DNA of 64,000 nt, taken from assembly GCA_963747255.1 (NCBI GenBank), contig CAVVEG010000002.1, positions 1 through 64,000 of the forward strand, given 5' to 3'. The notes beneath the pieces are model-generated. The model saw only the letters and a program-made list of their open reading frames with translations, did no database searches and was not told where the DNA came from. This document shows positions 1 through 9,122 of this stretch, piece after piece. How positions within the stretch are numbered: the stretch's first letter is position 1; each line of letters opens with the position of its first letter. This DNA is from CAIYRG01 sp963747255. Its GTDB lineage: Bacteria > Pseudomonadota > Alphaproteobacteria > Micropepsales > Micropepsaceae. The translations under genes were made by a program, and so were the position numbers.

Positions 1-9
1 AAATGCGCC

Positions 10-786
10 ATGCGGCGATTACATCGGGGAAGCGGCATGATGGATTGGACCGGTAAGTTCAAACGGGAAATCATGCGGCCTTTCGCGCGTCGAGCCCCTC
101 TTTCACCACCACTCGATTTTTCTCCATTCCAGAAATCGCTTCTCCGGAACGTCCGGCCCTATACCATGACTTCGGACGAACGGGTGGCTGTGCTGGAATC
201 GGCGGTGCGCCACGTGGCGATGAATTATCCCGGCGATTTTGTTGAATGTGGCGTGGCGAAAGGCGGCTCGATGATGGCAATCGCCTATACGCTGTTGGAT
301 CTCGGAATTCGCGATCGCGATCTGTTTCTGTACGACACTTTTGAAGGCATGCCCGAACCCGACGATTTCGATCGCGGCCGGTTCGGCGAAAAGGCTCATC
401 GCAGATGGCGGCGGAGGCGCGATGCCGCGGGACGGTCAACCTGGATCAATCATGGGATCGATGAAGTCCGGCACAACCTGGCGCTGACGGGCTACCCCGA
501 AGCGCGGATGCACTTCATCAGGGGCAAGGTGGAAGAGACGCTGCCCGCATCAGTACCGCCCGGTGCGGTCGCACTGCTGAGATTGGACACCGATTGGCAT
601 GCATCGACCAAGGCCGAACTGGATTGCCTCTATCCGAAGCTGGTGCGCGGCGGGATCCTGGTGGTGGACGACTACTTCCGCTGGCAGGGAGCCCGCAAAG
701 CAACCGACGAGTATCTTCAGCGGCACGGAATACCGATGTTTCTGGTTCGGGTCGACAACTCCTCGGTGATCGGCGTTAAACCGTGA
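10..786 (+). CDS. TylF/MycF-family SAM-dependent O-methyltransferase
   Basis: Resembles the TylF (macrocin O-methyltransferase) family: SAM-dependent enzymes first known from macrolide sugar methylation, but also common beside polysaccharide genes. Visible marks are the glycine-rich SAM-binding stretch FVECGVAKGG (about residues 77-86), YDTFEGMPEP (108-117), the acidic LRLDTDWH segment and GGILVVDDY near the C-terminus, which in this family contribute metal and substrate binding. The frame is open to the left edge of the window, so the true start may be at 10, at 37/40, or outside. The substrate cannot be told from the sequence, and no glycosyltransferase or biosynthetic cluster is visible to the right. 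Confidence 0.8.
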   Translation: MRRLHRGSGMMDWTGKFKREIMRPFARRAPLSPPLDFSPFQKSLLRNVRPYTMTSDERVAVLESAVRHVAMNYPGDFVECGVAKGGSMMAIAYTLLDLGIRDRDLFLYDTFEGMPEPDDFDRGRFGEKAHRRWRRRRDAAGRSTWINHGIDEVRHNLALTGYPEARMHFIRGKVEETLPASVPPGAVALLRLDTDWHASTKAELDCLYPKLVRGGILVVDDYFRWQGARKATDEYLQRHGIPMFLVRVDNSSVIGVKP

Positions 787-874
787 AGTCAAAGTTCCCT
801 CGTTCCGGGCGGAGCGGATTTATGGCAGAATATGGCGTGGACCCAGCAGTGTTTCAGCCAGGGAGGACCCCCTC

Positions 875-1267
875 ATGAAGAGCTTCGCACGTCATATGTT
901 TGCCGCCGCAGCGGTGGTTTCAGTCGGTAGCCTTGTTCCGCAGGTCGCCGCAGCCGACGCCCAACAGGCGATCGGCATTGCCGCCCAGCATGCCGGCCTT
1001 GCGTCCAATGCCGGCAATATCAATACGGTTCACCTCCATCTGCACCATGTGCTGAATTGCCTGGTGGGACCGGGCGGCGATGGCTTTGACGCCATGCCGG
1101 GGAATCCCTGTGCGATGGCGGGCGGCGCCATTCCACAGGAGAACAATGCGGAAATGAAAACCAAGCTGCTGAACGTCGCTGCATCCGTGCGCGCCGGAAT
1201 TGGCGAGAGCAATATGGCGGACGCCAAAAAGATCGCGACAGACGCACAGAGCGATCTGAAAAAATAA
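875..1267 (+). CDS. small secreted His-rich protein of unknown function
   Basis: A 130-residue protein with a clear signal peptide (charged MKSFARH, hydrophobic core, AAA cleavage region around residue 27), so it is probably periplasmic. The mature part has a compact histidine/cysteine region: HLHLHH followed by LNCLVGP, then a glycine-rich stretch and GNPC. The spacing of three His and two Cys suggests metal or haem binding or one disulphide, but there is no CXXCH. The C-terminal third is predicted helical (alternating Ala/Lys/Asp). A good ribosome site (GGGAGGA) sits just upstream of the ATG. A hairpin follows the stop codon. I do not recognise a named family, and the gene stands alone between the methyltransferase and uvrB. 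Confidence 0.75.
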   Translation: MKSFARHMFAAAAVVSVGSLVPQVAAADAQQAIGIAAQHAGLASNAGNINTVHLHLHHVLNCLVGPGGDGFDAMPGNPCAMAGGAIPQENNAEMKTKLLNVAASVRAGIGESNMADAKKIATDAQSDLKK

Positions 1268-1272
1268 TTGCC

Positions 1273-1301
1273 TGGAGCACCCGCGGAGAGCGGGTGCTCC
1301 A
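1273..1301. terminator. GC-rich hairpin after the secreted His-rich protein
   Basis: Perfect 11-bp stem (GGAGCACCCGC / GCGGGTGCTCC) with a five-base GGAGA loop, beginning six bases after the stop codon at 1267; the flanking T and A add a further pair. There is no clear T-run, so it may be a weak terminator or a 3' mRNA stabiliser separating this gene from uvrB. Confidence 0.55.
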
Positions 1302-1383
1302 GCACCTCCACATTGCGGCGCGGCGGACCTATATAGACCGGATGCCGCACAACAACGGTTCCGGATTTCGCCGGCTCCCGGGC

Positions 1384-3655
1384 ATGGCTGAAAGTCGGAC
1401 AGACTTCAGCCATTTCACTGGCGCAGAATTGACCGCATTTGTGCCGCATCGGCCGGCACGCCCGGAGAAAACCGAGGGCGGGAGACAATTCCGGCTGGTG
1501 TCCGAATATCAACCGGCGGGCGACCAGCCACAGGCCATCACGGAATTGGCTGACGGTTTGGCGGGCGAAGGACCAACCGGCGCGCCCGAACGCGACCAGG
1601 TCCTGCTGGGGGTTACCGGATCGGGCAAGACCTTCACCATGGCGAAGGTGATCGATCGGCTGCAGCGGCCCGCACTGGTCCTTGCGCCCAACAAGACTCT
1701 TGCCGCGCAGCTCTACGCGGAAATGAAGGGCTTCTTCCCCGAAAATGCGGTGGAATATTTCGTATCCTATTACGACTACTACCAGCCCGAAGCCTATATC
1801 CCGCGCACGGACACCTATATCGAGAAGGATTTCCTCCGTAAACGAACAGATCGACCGGATGCGGCACGCCGCGACCCGGGCGATCCTGGAACGTGACGAC
1901 GTGATCATTGTGGCTTCGGTTTCCTGCATATACGGCATCGGGGCCGTCGAGACCTATTCCGGGATGGCCTTTTCGGTGCTGCGGGGCGAAAGACTGAATC
2001 GTTCCGATTTCCTGGCACGGCTTGTGGCGCTGCAATTCCGGCGCAACGACGAAGCTTTCGCGCGCGGGTGTTTTCGGGTTCGGGGCGACACAATCGATGT
2101 TTTCCCGGCGCATTACGAGGATCGCGCCTGGCGCGTCGCACTGTTCGGTGACGAGGTGGATTCGATCTTTGAATTCGATCCGCTGACTGGCCGGAAAACA
2201 GCAGAACTTGATGCGGTGAAGATTTACGCCAATTCGCATTATGTCACGCCCCGGCCCACGCTGGCGCAGGCGAGCAAGGGTATTCGCGAGGAACTGCGGC
2301 AGCGCCTCGATCAATTCCGTCGCGAAGGGAAACTTCTGGAAGCGCAGCGGCTCGAACAACGTACCCTGTTCGACCTGGAAATGATCGAAGCGACCGGTTC
2401 CTGCGCCGGAATCGAGAACTATTCGCGCTGGTTGACCGGCCGGAAACCGGGCGAACCACCTCCGACGCTGTTCGAATATCTTCCCGACGAAGCCATTGTC
2501 TTTGTAGATGAATCGCATGTGACCATTCCACAGCTGGGCGGGATGTATCGCGGCGACTACCGTCGCAAGGCGACGCTCGCGGAGTATGGTTTCCGGCTGC
2601 CGTCCTGCATAGACAACCGGCCGTTGAAATTCGAGGAATGGGATGCGATGCGCCCGCAGACGGTCTATGTCTCCGCCACTCCAGGTCCGTGGGAGCTTGC
2701 GCGCGCCGGCGGTGTATTTACCGAACAGGTCATTCGCCCGACCGGTTTGATCGATCCTCCGGTGGAAATCCGCCCGGTCGAACACCAGGTGGACGACCTT
2801 CTGGCCGAATGTAAAGCCATCGCGGCGAGAGGCTATCGCGCGCTGGTAACCACCCTCACAAAACGCATGGCTGAGGACCTCACCGAGTATCTGCATGAGC
2901 ACGGAGTGCGCGTGCGCTACATGCATTCCGATATAGAGACTCTGGAGCGGATCGAAATCGTTCGTGATCTGCGGCTCGGTGCGTTCGACATTCTGGTGGG
3001 CATCAATCTGCTCCGCGAGGGCCTCGACATCCCGGAATGCGCCCTGGTCGCCATTCTGGATGCGGACAAGGAAGGTTTTTTGCGCTCGGAAACATCGCTC
3101 ATCCAGACCATCGGGCGGGCATCACGCAATGTGGACGGAAGGGTTATCCTGTATGCCGACCACATCACCGGGTCGATGTCGCGCGCGATGGCCGAGACGG
3201 AGCGCCGCCGGCAGAAACAGCGGGCCTATAATGTCGCTCACGGCATTACGCCATCGAGCATCAGGAAGAATATCACCGACATTCTCGCCTCCGCCTATGA
3301 ACGCGATCACGTGCTCGTCGATTCAGGACTGGCAGAGGATCCGGTTCCGGTTGGACGCAATCTCAAAGCGCATTTGGCCGAACTGGAAAAGCGCATGCGG
3401 ACAGCGGCCGGCAATCTCGAATTTGAAGAAGCCGCTCGTCTTCGCGATGAGATCAGGAGGTTGCAGGCGACCGAGCTTGCGATCGCAGACGATCCCTTCG
3501 CGCGCCAGACCGCGGTTGAGGAGTCGGTCGAGTCCTTCAGACATGAGACCAACCCGGAAGGCGGTGAGCGCGCCAAATCACGCCGCGGAGCGCCCGGGAC
3601 CCGCGCAACGCGAAGCAAGAGCAAGTCTGCACGCTCACCACGACGCTTCCGCTGA
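1384..3655 (+). CDS. uvrB: excinuclease ABC subunit B, interrupted by one +1 frameshift
   Basis: UvrB is the damage-verifying helicase-like subunit of nucleotide excision repair. The first part (to about 1832) holds the Walker A motif GVTGSGKT and the beta-hairpin YYDYYQPEAYIP. The rest, in the next frame, holds SSVNEQIDRMRHAATRAI, the DESH box, helicase motifs V and VI, and the C-terminal UVR motif that contacts UvrC. The two parts join exactly if one T is removed from TTT at 1830-1832 (YIEKD then SSVNEQ). ATG 1384 is chosen as start; ATG 1342 or GTG 1294 are possible. From 1384 the gene is 3n+1 bases long. It is very likely intact in the organism, the shift being a sequence error. Confidence 0.93.
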
Positions 3656-3698
3656 GTCTTCCAAGCCGCTAAACTTCGGGAAATTCCGGGAGGTCTCG

Positions 3699-4223
3699 AT
3701 GAAGTCTGGTCACAGCCTTGCCTTGCTTTTTACCGCTTCGATCACGGTTGCAGGAGTGGCGATTGGTTATCCGGCGCTCGGCGCAGCGCCTGCTCCCCAA
3801 CCCGCCGGAGGAGGACTACAAATCCTGGAATTCAAGCCTGCCATGGACGATCTCATGACCATGATGATCCAGCCGCGCCACATGAAGCTGTATTACGCAG
3901 GCCAGCAGAGGAACTGGACGCTTGCGGCGTTCGAGCTGAATGAGCTGGGCGCCGCTTTGCGCCGCATCGGCCAAACCATCCCGAAATATCGCAACATCAG
4001 CGTGGATCCCACAGTCGCCTCCATTTTCGCGCCCAAGATCCAGGCGATGAGCGCGGCCATCAAGTCGGCCAACCCGCAGCAATTCAATTCCGCCTATGCC
4101 GATCTCACCGAGGCGTGCAACACCTGTCATCAGGGACTTGAGCACCCGTTCCTGGTCGTCAAAGTCCCGGATGGTCAGAATTTTCCGGATCAGGATTTCC
4201 GGCCAGTCGCCGCAGCAAAATAG
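3699..4223 (+). CDS. secreted c-type cytochrome-like protein (C-terminal CXXCH)
   Basis: A 174-residue protein with a signal peptide ending near GYPALGAAPA (about residues 26-31). It carries a single haem-attachment motif CNTCH at residues 140-144, near the C-terminus, in a mostly helical protein. A C-terminal CXXCH in a helical fold is the arrangement of class II cytochromes (c' type), so a periplasmic monohaem electron carrier or sensor is likely. Helices carry Met/His residues (MMIQPRHMKL, about 55-64) that could supply an axial ligand. The start is set by the signal peptide and by GGGAGG just upstream; the frame is open far into uvrB, but that extension is a shadow. It starts 43 bases after uvrB. 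Confidence 0.8.
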   Translation: MKSGHSLALLFTASITVAGVAIGYPALGAAPAPQPAGGGLQILEFKPAMDDLMTMMIQPRHMKLYYAGQQRNWTLAAFELNELGAALRRIGQTIPKYRNISVDPTVASIFAPKIQAMSAAIKSANPQQFNSAYADLTEACNTCHQGLEHPFLVVKVPDGQNFPDQDFRPVAAAK

Positions 4224-4253
4224 GCAGCACCAGCGTCCCAAACGGCCAGATTT

Positions 4254-4700
4254 TCAGTCGATGTTCGGCGTGTCGAAGGATTGATTGGGTTCGTCGTGCA
4301 TCGTGAGAGCGACGGTGGCGCCGGAGGCCGGCAAGTCAACCACGACTTCCGGACTTCGGACCGCGCCGGCGACAAAGGCCACAACCCGATAGGATCCAGG
4401 GGGCAACCGGAACTGATCGGCCGGGCCGTTACAGGCGAGAGTAACAACGGGGCCACCGTTCACGTCGGACACCATAACGACCTGATCCCCGCGATAAGGA
4501 CCGTAGCGATCGTTCACCTGCACTTGGAGCGGAGCTCCGATATCGCTGGGCGAACCACGTCCGACACAAGCTTCGAAGCTATTCTGAGGCGGGACGGGCC
4601 AACTCCCCGTTTCCGCGGCCGCCGCTCCGATCACACCCACCGCCAAACCAAGCGCCAAAGACAGCAACACCGCCCGAGTGGTCGATTTTCTGCTCCACAT
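4254..4700 (-). CDS. small secreted beta-rich protein, paralogue of the one at 10483
   Basis: Starting at ATG 4700 gives 148 residues with a classical signal peptide (MWSRKSTTRA, a long hydrophobic segment, cleavage near GAAAAE). The mature part looks like a small beta-sandwich: alternating hydrophobic strands, two cysteines (FEACVG and TLACNG), then RLPPGSYRVVAFVAG. The LPPG-x-Y-x-V element is typical of carboxypeptidase-regulatory-like or transthyretin-like folds. The protein at 10483-10923 has the same plan, with Cys, Cys-x-GP, LPPGTYHV and a VxVP strand in the same order. Function is unknown; an exported binding or structural role is a guess. It is transcribed towards the cytochrome-like gene. 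Confidence 0.7.
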   Translation of the reverse strand: MWSRKSTTRAVLLSLALGLAVGVIGAAAAETGSWPVPPQNSFEACVGRGSPSDIGAPLQVQVNDRYGPYRGDQVVMVSDVNGGPVVTLACNGPADQFRLPPGSYRVVAFVAGAVRSPEVVVDLPASGATVALTMHDEPNQSFDTPNID

Positions 4701-4764
4701 GAACGGGTAACGAACCCGATGGGGAGCTGTTCCGTCAGCAGATGGTGATCCGCTCGATGGCCAC

Positions 4765-5697
4765 TCAGTCGAAGAGGCTGGAAACGGATTTTTCATTGGC
4801 AATTCGGTCGATTGCTTCACCCAGAAGATTGGCAATCGAAATACGCCGGATATTAGGACATTTCCGGATGTCCTCCGTCGCAGCAATCGAGTCAGTCACC
4901 ACGAGGGATTTCAGCTTCGAATCGCGGATCCGCGCCACAGCGCCGCCGGAAAGCACCCCATGGGTGGCGTAGGCGTAAACCGCCTTTGCCCCCTTTTCGA
5001 GAAGCGCTTCCGCCGCATTGCAGATTGTTCCGCCCGAATCGACGATGTCATCAACAAGGAGACAGGTCCGGCCGGAAACATCTCCGATGATGTTCATCAC
5101 TTCAGATTCTCCGGCCCGTTCGCGCCGTTTGTCCACAATCGCCAGATCGGCGCCCAGCCTTTTGGCCAGTCCACGCGCCCGCACGACGCCGCCTACATCG
5201 GGCGACACCACCATGAGATGTTCATTGTCGAGATAATCCCGGATATCGCGCACCATCACGGGTTGCGCATAGAGATTATCGGTCGGAATGTCGAAGAAGC
5301 CCTGGATTTGTCCCGCATGCAGATCAACCGTGAGGACGCGGGATGCGCCGGCCTCGGTGATCAGATTTGCGACCAGCTTGGCCGAGATCGGCGTGCGTGG
5401 CCCGGGCTTGCGATCCTGTCGCGCGTAACCGAAATAGGGAATCACCGCAGTTATGCGCTTGGCGCTCGAACGCTTCAGAGCATCAATAATAATCAGCAAT
5501 TCCATAAGGTTATCGTTGGCTGGAAAGCTCGTCGACTGGATCACGAAAATGTCCTCGCCACGGACATTCTCCTCGATCTCGACAAAGACCTCCATGTCGG
5601 CGAACCGCCGGACCAGCGCTTTGGTGAAAGGAATGTGCAGATGCTGGCCGATGGCTTCGGCCAGCGCCCGGTTGCTGTTGCCGGCCAGCAGCTTCAT
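4765..5697 (-). CDS. prs: ribose-phosphate pyrophosphokinase
   Basis: Makes 5-phosphoribosyl diphosphate (PRPP) from ribose 5-phosphate and ATP, the entry metabolite for purine, pyrimidine, histidine and tryptophan synthesis. The 310-residue length is standard. Visible family motifs are MKLLAGNSNRALAEAI at the N-terminus, the flexible-loop region PYFGYARQDRK, DLHAGQIQGFFDIPTDNL, and the PRPP-binding LLVDDIVDSGGTI followed by YATHGVLSGGA. The ATG at 5697 is at the conserved N-terminus. The window also contains several consumers of PRPP-derived purine intermediates (purC, S, Q, L, B). Confidence 0.97.
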   Translation of the reverse strand: MKLLAGNSNRALAEAIGQHLHIPFTKALVRRFADMEVFVEIEENVRGEDIFVIQSTSFPANDNLMELLIIIDALKRSSAKRITAVIPYFGYARQDRKPGPRTPISAKLVANLITEAGASRVLTVDLHAGQIQGFFDIPTDNLYAQPVMVRDIRDYLDNEHLMVVSPDVGGVVRARGLAKRLGADLAIVDKRRERAGESEVMNIIGDVSGRTCLLVDDIVDSGGTICNAAEALLEKGAKAVYAYATHGVLSGGAVARIRDSKLKSLVVTDSIAATEDIRKCPNIRRISIANLLGEAIDRIANEKSVSSLFD

Positions 5698-5799
5698 TCA
5701 GGAGCACCTGCATTGTTCAGTGGAAAGGTGAGCTGTTTTAGCAAGGCGATCATGGACCGTAAACATCGCCGCTCCGGACACGTCAAATGCGCCAACAGA

Positions 5800-6567
5800 T
5801 CAGGCCGAAAGCACAATGGCCGACAACTGACGGCCATAATCGGATTCCTTGCGGTGCGTTGTTCGGCGATAGGAGAAGAAATTTTCCTCCTCCTCATAAG
5901 TGCACCGTCCCAGAACTTCCACCCGTTCAATCGACGCCAGCTTGAGCCGGTGGGCAACATAGGCAGGCAAATCAAAGTGCGGGCGTCCGGAGTTCGGATA
6001 TCGGGTGAAAAACCGGGCATTACTCGAATCGGCTACGAGGAATTTCTGCTCGAACTCCGAGCCGACTTCGTAAGCGGCAGCTCCGATGCAGGGACCGACC
6101 GCTGCGCGGATGCGCGCAGGATCGGCCCCAAGCCGGCTCATGGCGTCCAACACGGAATCGGTGACGCCCGCGAGGGCACCCTGCCATCCCGCATGCGCCG
6201 CACCGATAACTCGGGCATTTTCATCAAATAGCAGCACCGGCGCGCAATCGGCAGTCAAGATGCCTAACGCGATGCCGGTTCTGTTGGTGGCCATTCCATC
6301 GGCGCGGGGATTTCCGGAAATCTCCCATGGCTCGGCAACCGTGATCGCCTGAGCGCTGTGCACCTGGTACACGGTGACGAGAAAGCAGTCGCAGGAGAGC
6401 GCCTGGGACGCGCGGCGGCGATTCTCGATCACCGCGCTACGGTCGTCGTCCGACCCCGGCCCGCAATTGAGGGACGCATAAACTCCGTTCGAAACGCCAC
6501 CGCGCCGGCCGAAAAATCCGTGCGCAACTCCGTCGGCCTTCAAAATGCCGGAGGCGAAAATCAGCAC
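5800..6567 (-). CDS. pgeF: YfiH/PgeF-type multicopper oxidase-fold purine nucleoside phosphorylase
   Basis: A 255-residue member of the YfiH family (laccase domain PF02578), zinc enzymes now known to act on adenosine/inosine and linked to peptidoglycan editing. Visible are HGFFGRRGGVSNG, the first ligand region VYQVHSAQ, TADCAPVLLFDE, AAHAGWQGALAGV with its conserved HAGW, and the C-terminal CTYEEEENFFSYRRT. The start is GTG at 6567; the stop codon of the upstream midA (6561-6563) lies inside this overlap, so the genes are translationally coupled. It is the last gene of lgt-midA-pgeF. Confidence 0.92.
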   Translation of the reverse strand: MLIFASGILKADGVAHGFFGRRGGVSNGVYASLNCGPGSDDDRSAVIENRRRASQALSCDCFLVTVYQVHSAQAITVAEPWEISGNPRADGMATNRTGIALGILTADCAPVLLFDENARVIGAAHAGWQGALAGVTDSVLDAMSRLGADPARIRAAVGPCIGAAAYEVGSEFEQKFLVADSSNARFFTRYPNSGRPHFDLPAYVAHRLKLASIERVEVLGRCTYEEEENFFSYRRTTHRKESDYGRQLSAIVLSA

Positions 6568-7634
6568 AGAGGAAAGCCCGGCAGCGGCGGAGCCTCAGGC
6601 GAGGAAAACCCGACTGCTTTGAACAGTGAACCCATTTTCGAATCCCCGATCAGCCGTTGGACACCCGCATCGATCATGGGACCATGGTTTTGAGCTCTGC
6701 GCTTCAATGCCTCTGCCCTTTCGCGAATCCCCAACGCGGTCAGAAAACGGCTCTGGGTAACCGGGCCATAAGTGACTGCGCCGCGTGATCGTGCCGCCCT
6801 GGCGAGCGCCGCGAAATCGACATGGCAGGTGAGATCTGCCTGGCCGGGATTGGCCAGAGGATCCGCGAAAGCATGTTCCTTAACGGCCTGAAACGTATCG
6901 GCGCATCCGGACAGAAGATGCCCGTAATCGATGATCAGCGCAGCGCCCCGGGTCTCTACCACGCAGCAGGCTATCTCCTGGGCGAGCAATTCCGCCTCCT
7001 CGGAACGTTCGAATACGGCTCCTTCTGGCGCATCGCGGAGCGAGCGCGGGATCAACTCGTCCGATTCGATTCCCGACTCGGTCGCAAAGCAGAAGAGATC
7101 TCCGTCCGATACGATTTTGCGCTCGCGCCAGCGGTCATTCTGACGCACAAATTGCCTTACCGGGAGCGCATCAAAAAACTCGTTGGCGAAGACGAAGGCT
7201 GGCGCATCGACGGGAATATGCCCGAACTCCGCATGCCACTCGGTCCGGGGAAATGCCACGGCGCGCTTCTGCATGTCGCGCAGAACCGGACTGATCTCGA
7301 CCAAATCGATACTCGCGGCGTCCAGGAATTCCGGGCGAATGCGCACGGCGCGCAATATGTCCGCCATCAGCGTGCCACGTCCCGGGCCAAGTTCGATAAG
7401 CCGGATCGGCTTCGGCTTGCCGCGATCCTCCCAAAGTTTCACAAAGAACAGCCCGATCAGTTCGCCGAAAATCTGACTGATTTCCGGGGCCGTGACGAAA
7501 TCGCCCGATATCGGCTCCCGCCGGACGTAGTAACCGGATTGCGGATCGCTGAGTGCAATCCGCATATAATCGGCAACGCCGATGGCGCCCTGCGCCGCAA
7601 TCACCCGGCGAATTTCGCTGACGCAGTGATTCAC
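6561..7634 (-). CDS. MidA/NDUFAF7-type class I SAM-dependent methyltransferase
   Basis: Member of the DUF185 (PF02636) family. The mitochondrial homologue NDUFAF7/MidA methylates an arginine of a complex I subunit during assembly; the bacterial target is not established. Motifs seen are YMRIALSDPQSGYYV with GDFVTAPEISQIFGE, the SAM loop IELGPGRGTLMADIL, FVFANEFFDALPVRQ, and late IDYGHL with ADLTCHVDF. The best start is GTG at 7632-7634, sharing the sequence GTGA with the stop codon of lgt (7631-7633); this gives 357 residues. A longer frame to 7733 lies entirely inside lgt and is rejected. Confidence 0.92.
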   Translation of the reverse strand: MNHCVSEIRRVIAAQGAIGVADYMRIALSDPQSGYYVRREPISGDFVTAPEISQIFGELIGLFFVKLWEDRGKPKPIRLIELGPGRGTLMADILRAVRIRPEFLDAASIDLVEISPVLRDMQKRAVAFPRTEWHAEFGHIPVDAPAFVFANEFFDALPVRQFVRQNDRWRERKIVSDGDLFCFATESGIESDELIPRSLRDAPEGAVFERSEEAELLAQEIACCVVETRGAALIIDYGHLLSGCADTFQAVKEHAFADPLANPGQADLTCHVDFAALARAARSRGAVTYGPVTQSRFLTALGIRERAEALKRRAQNHGPMIDAGVQRLIGDSKMGSLFKAVGFSSPEAPPLPGFPLC

Positions 7635-8527
7635 GTCGACGCTTTGTTGAGACGCTGGTTGAGCGCGTACCAGAACAGCACCGCCGCGGCGATCCACATG
7701 GGTAGACTCAGGGCCTGACCCATGCTGAACCAACCATAAATCTTCGATTCGGAATCGCGGAAGAACTCGCCGATGAAGCGGAACAGGCCATACAGCGTCA
7801 GGAACCAGGCGATCACCATCCCCGGGCGGCGGTGAATTTGGACCCGCACAACAAGATAATAGAGGATCAAAAACAGCAGGATACCTTCCATACCTGCTTC
7901 ATAGAGCTGGCTGGGATGTCGTGGAATTCCGGGCGGAAAGGCATTGGGGAACACCATCGCCCACGGGACATCGGTAATCTTTCCCCAGAGCTCGCCATTG
8001 ATGAAATTTGCGATACGCCCGAAAAACAGCCCGATCGGCGTTGCCGCTGCAATTAAATCCGCGATCGCCATCAGTCTTAGTTTCCGGCTTCGGCAAAACA
8101 GCAGGATCGCGATCACTACTCCCAGCAATCCACCATGAAACGACATGCCGCCTTCCCATGCGGCGATGATCTTTACGGGATCGCTGAAGTAGGCCTCGGG
8201 CAGACCGCCGCATGCCGGTGCGCCATGCCCGGCAAAACCGCAATAGAGCACCCCGTAAAGCAGCACGTAACCCAGCCGGCCGCCGATGATCACACCGAGT
8301 GTCACCCAGACAAAGAGATCGCCGATATCTTCCGGGGTGGCCGGCGGCTTGCCCATAAATGGAACGCCGGCCCACAACCTCTTGTTCCGCAACAACTGCA
8401 CGACATAAGCCCAGCCGAGCAACAGACCCACAATATAGGACAGCGCGTACCAGCGAATGCTGATCGGTCCGTAAATATGGATTAGAACAGGATCAATGTT
8501 CGGATAGGGTATAACAGCTTCGATCAT
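7631..8527 (-). CDS. lgt: prolipoprotein diacylglyceryl transferase
   Basis: Inner-membrane enzyme that transfers diacylglycerol from phosphatidylglycerol to the lipobox cysteine of prolipoproteins, the first step of lipoprotein maturation. The 298-residue protein has about seven membrane segments. It carries the Lgt signature GRIANFINGELWGK, the GGMSFHGGLLG region with the catalytic-loop histidine, and RHPSQLYEAGMEG. ATG 8527 is the first codon of the conserved N-terminus. First gene of a three-gene overlapping operon with midA and pgeF; the divergent ubiK gene starts about 157 bases away. Confidence 0.97.
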   Translation of the reverse strand: MIEAVIPYPNIDPVLIHIYGPISIRWYALSYIVGLLLGWAYVVQLLRNKRLWAGVPFMGKPPATPEDIGDLFVWVTLGVIIGGRLGYVLLYGVLYCGFAGHGAPACGGLPEAYFSDPVKIIAAWEGGMSFHGGLLGVVIAILLFCRSRKLRLMAIADLIAAATPIGLFFGRIANFINGELWGKITDVPWAMVFPNAFPPGIPRHPSQLYEAGMEGILLFLILYYLVVRVQIHRRPGMVIAWFLTLYGLFRFIGEFFRDSESKIYGWFSMGQALSLPMWIAAAVLFWYALNQRLNKAST

Positions 8528-8683
8528 GGTGGCGCAGACATAAGGTCCGTTTTAGCTGGCGCACCCGGACGGTGCTGTCAAGTCGGGGCGGCCGCCGCAT
8601 TATTTGAACATTTCGTGCCTTCGGCAGAAGAATGGCCGCTTGTGCCGGGGCGAGCCATGGCGCATAGGAAAAAGGTTCGAGAC

Positions 8684-9004
8684 ATGCAGACAGAAAATCG
8701 CTTTTTGGATGGAATGGCCCGCTTTCTGACCGATGCGGCGGGCGCGGCACAGGCTTTCCGATCTGAAATGGAAAGCATGATGAAAGCCCGTTTTGACCGG
8801 CTGATTTCCGATTTCGACCTGGTTCAGCGCGAAGAGTTTGAGGCGGTGAAAGCGATGGCGTCCAAAGCACGCGCCGAAAACGAAAGACAGGCGGCTCGCC
8901 TGGCAAAACTCGAAACCGTTCTTGCAGTCCGGACGGCGAAAAATCCCCGGGGCCGGACCCCAGTTCGGAAGCCGGCGAACAGACGGAACAAAGGAAACCT
9001 GTGA
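8684..9004 (+). CDS. ubiK: UbiK/BMFP-family ubiquinone biosynthesis accessory factor
   Basis: A 106-residue protein of the BMFP/YqiC family (PF04380). In E. coli, UbiK is a membrane-associated coiled-coil protein that supports aerobic ubiquinone synthesis together with UbiJ. The pattern here is typical: a short amphipathic N-terminal helix (NRFLDGMARFLTDAAG), then a long charged coiled coil with VQREEFEAVKAMASKAR and RLAKLE, and a basic tail. ATG 8684 is used; ATG 8657 in frame is the alternative. Assignment rests on architecture and the QREEFE-type core. Confidence 0.8.
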   Translation: MQTENRFLDGMARFLTDAAGAAQAFRSEMESMMKARFDRLISDFDLVQREEFEAVKAMASKARAENERQAARLAKLETVLAVRTAKNPRGRTPVRKPANRRNKGNL

Positions 9005-9122
9005 ATTGCTGCGTCAGTTCACGCTTCGAATTCACTAGTGGACGGGGGTTGCTCTTGTCAGCCGTCAAAATCTTGTGTCAGGCTGAATCAACTGCTTCGC
9101 TCCAACGCGCCCGGGTGAAATA

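Noticed and set aside
2964..3698. Long N-terminal extension of the cytochrome-like protein over uvrB.
   Set aside because: It is antiphase to conserved UvrB sequence, and the signal peptide plus ribosome site fix the start at 3699.
4960..6231. Long plus-strand open frame opposite prs and pgeF.
   Set aside because: It is the complement of two clear conserved genes; GC-rich DNA produces such shadows.
7635..7733. Longer N-terminus for the MidA-type methyltransferase.
   Set aside because: It lies wholly within lgt; the GTGA overlap gives a clean start at 7634.
9027..9040. CGAATTCACTAGTG between ubiK and ybjN matches a common cloning-vector polylinker (adjacent EcoRI and SpeI sites).
   Set aside because: Only 14 bases match and the flanks do not continue as vector; normal genes on both sides. 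A chance match is more likely than vector carry-over.
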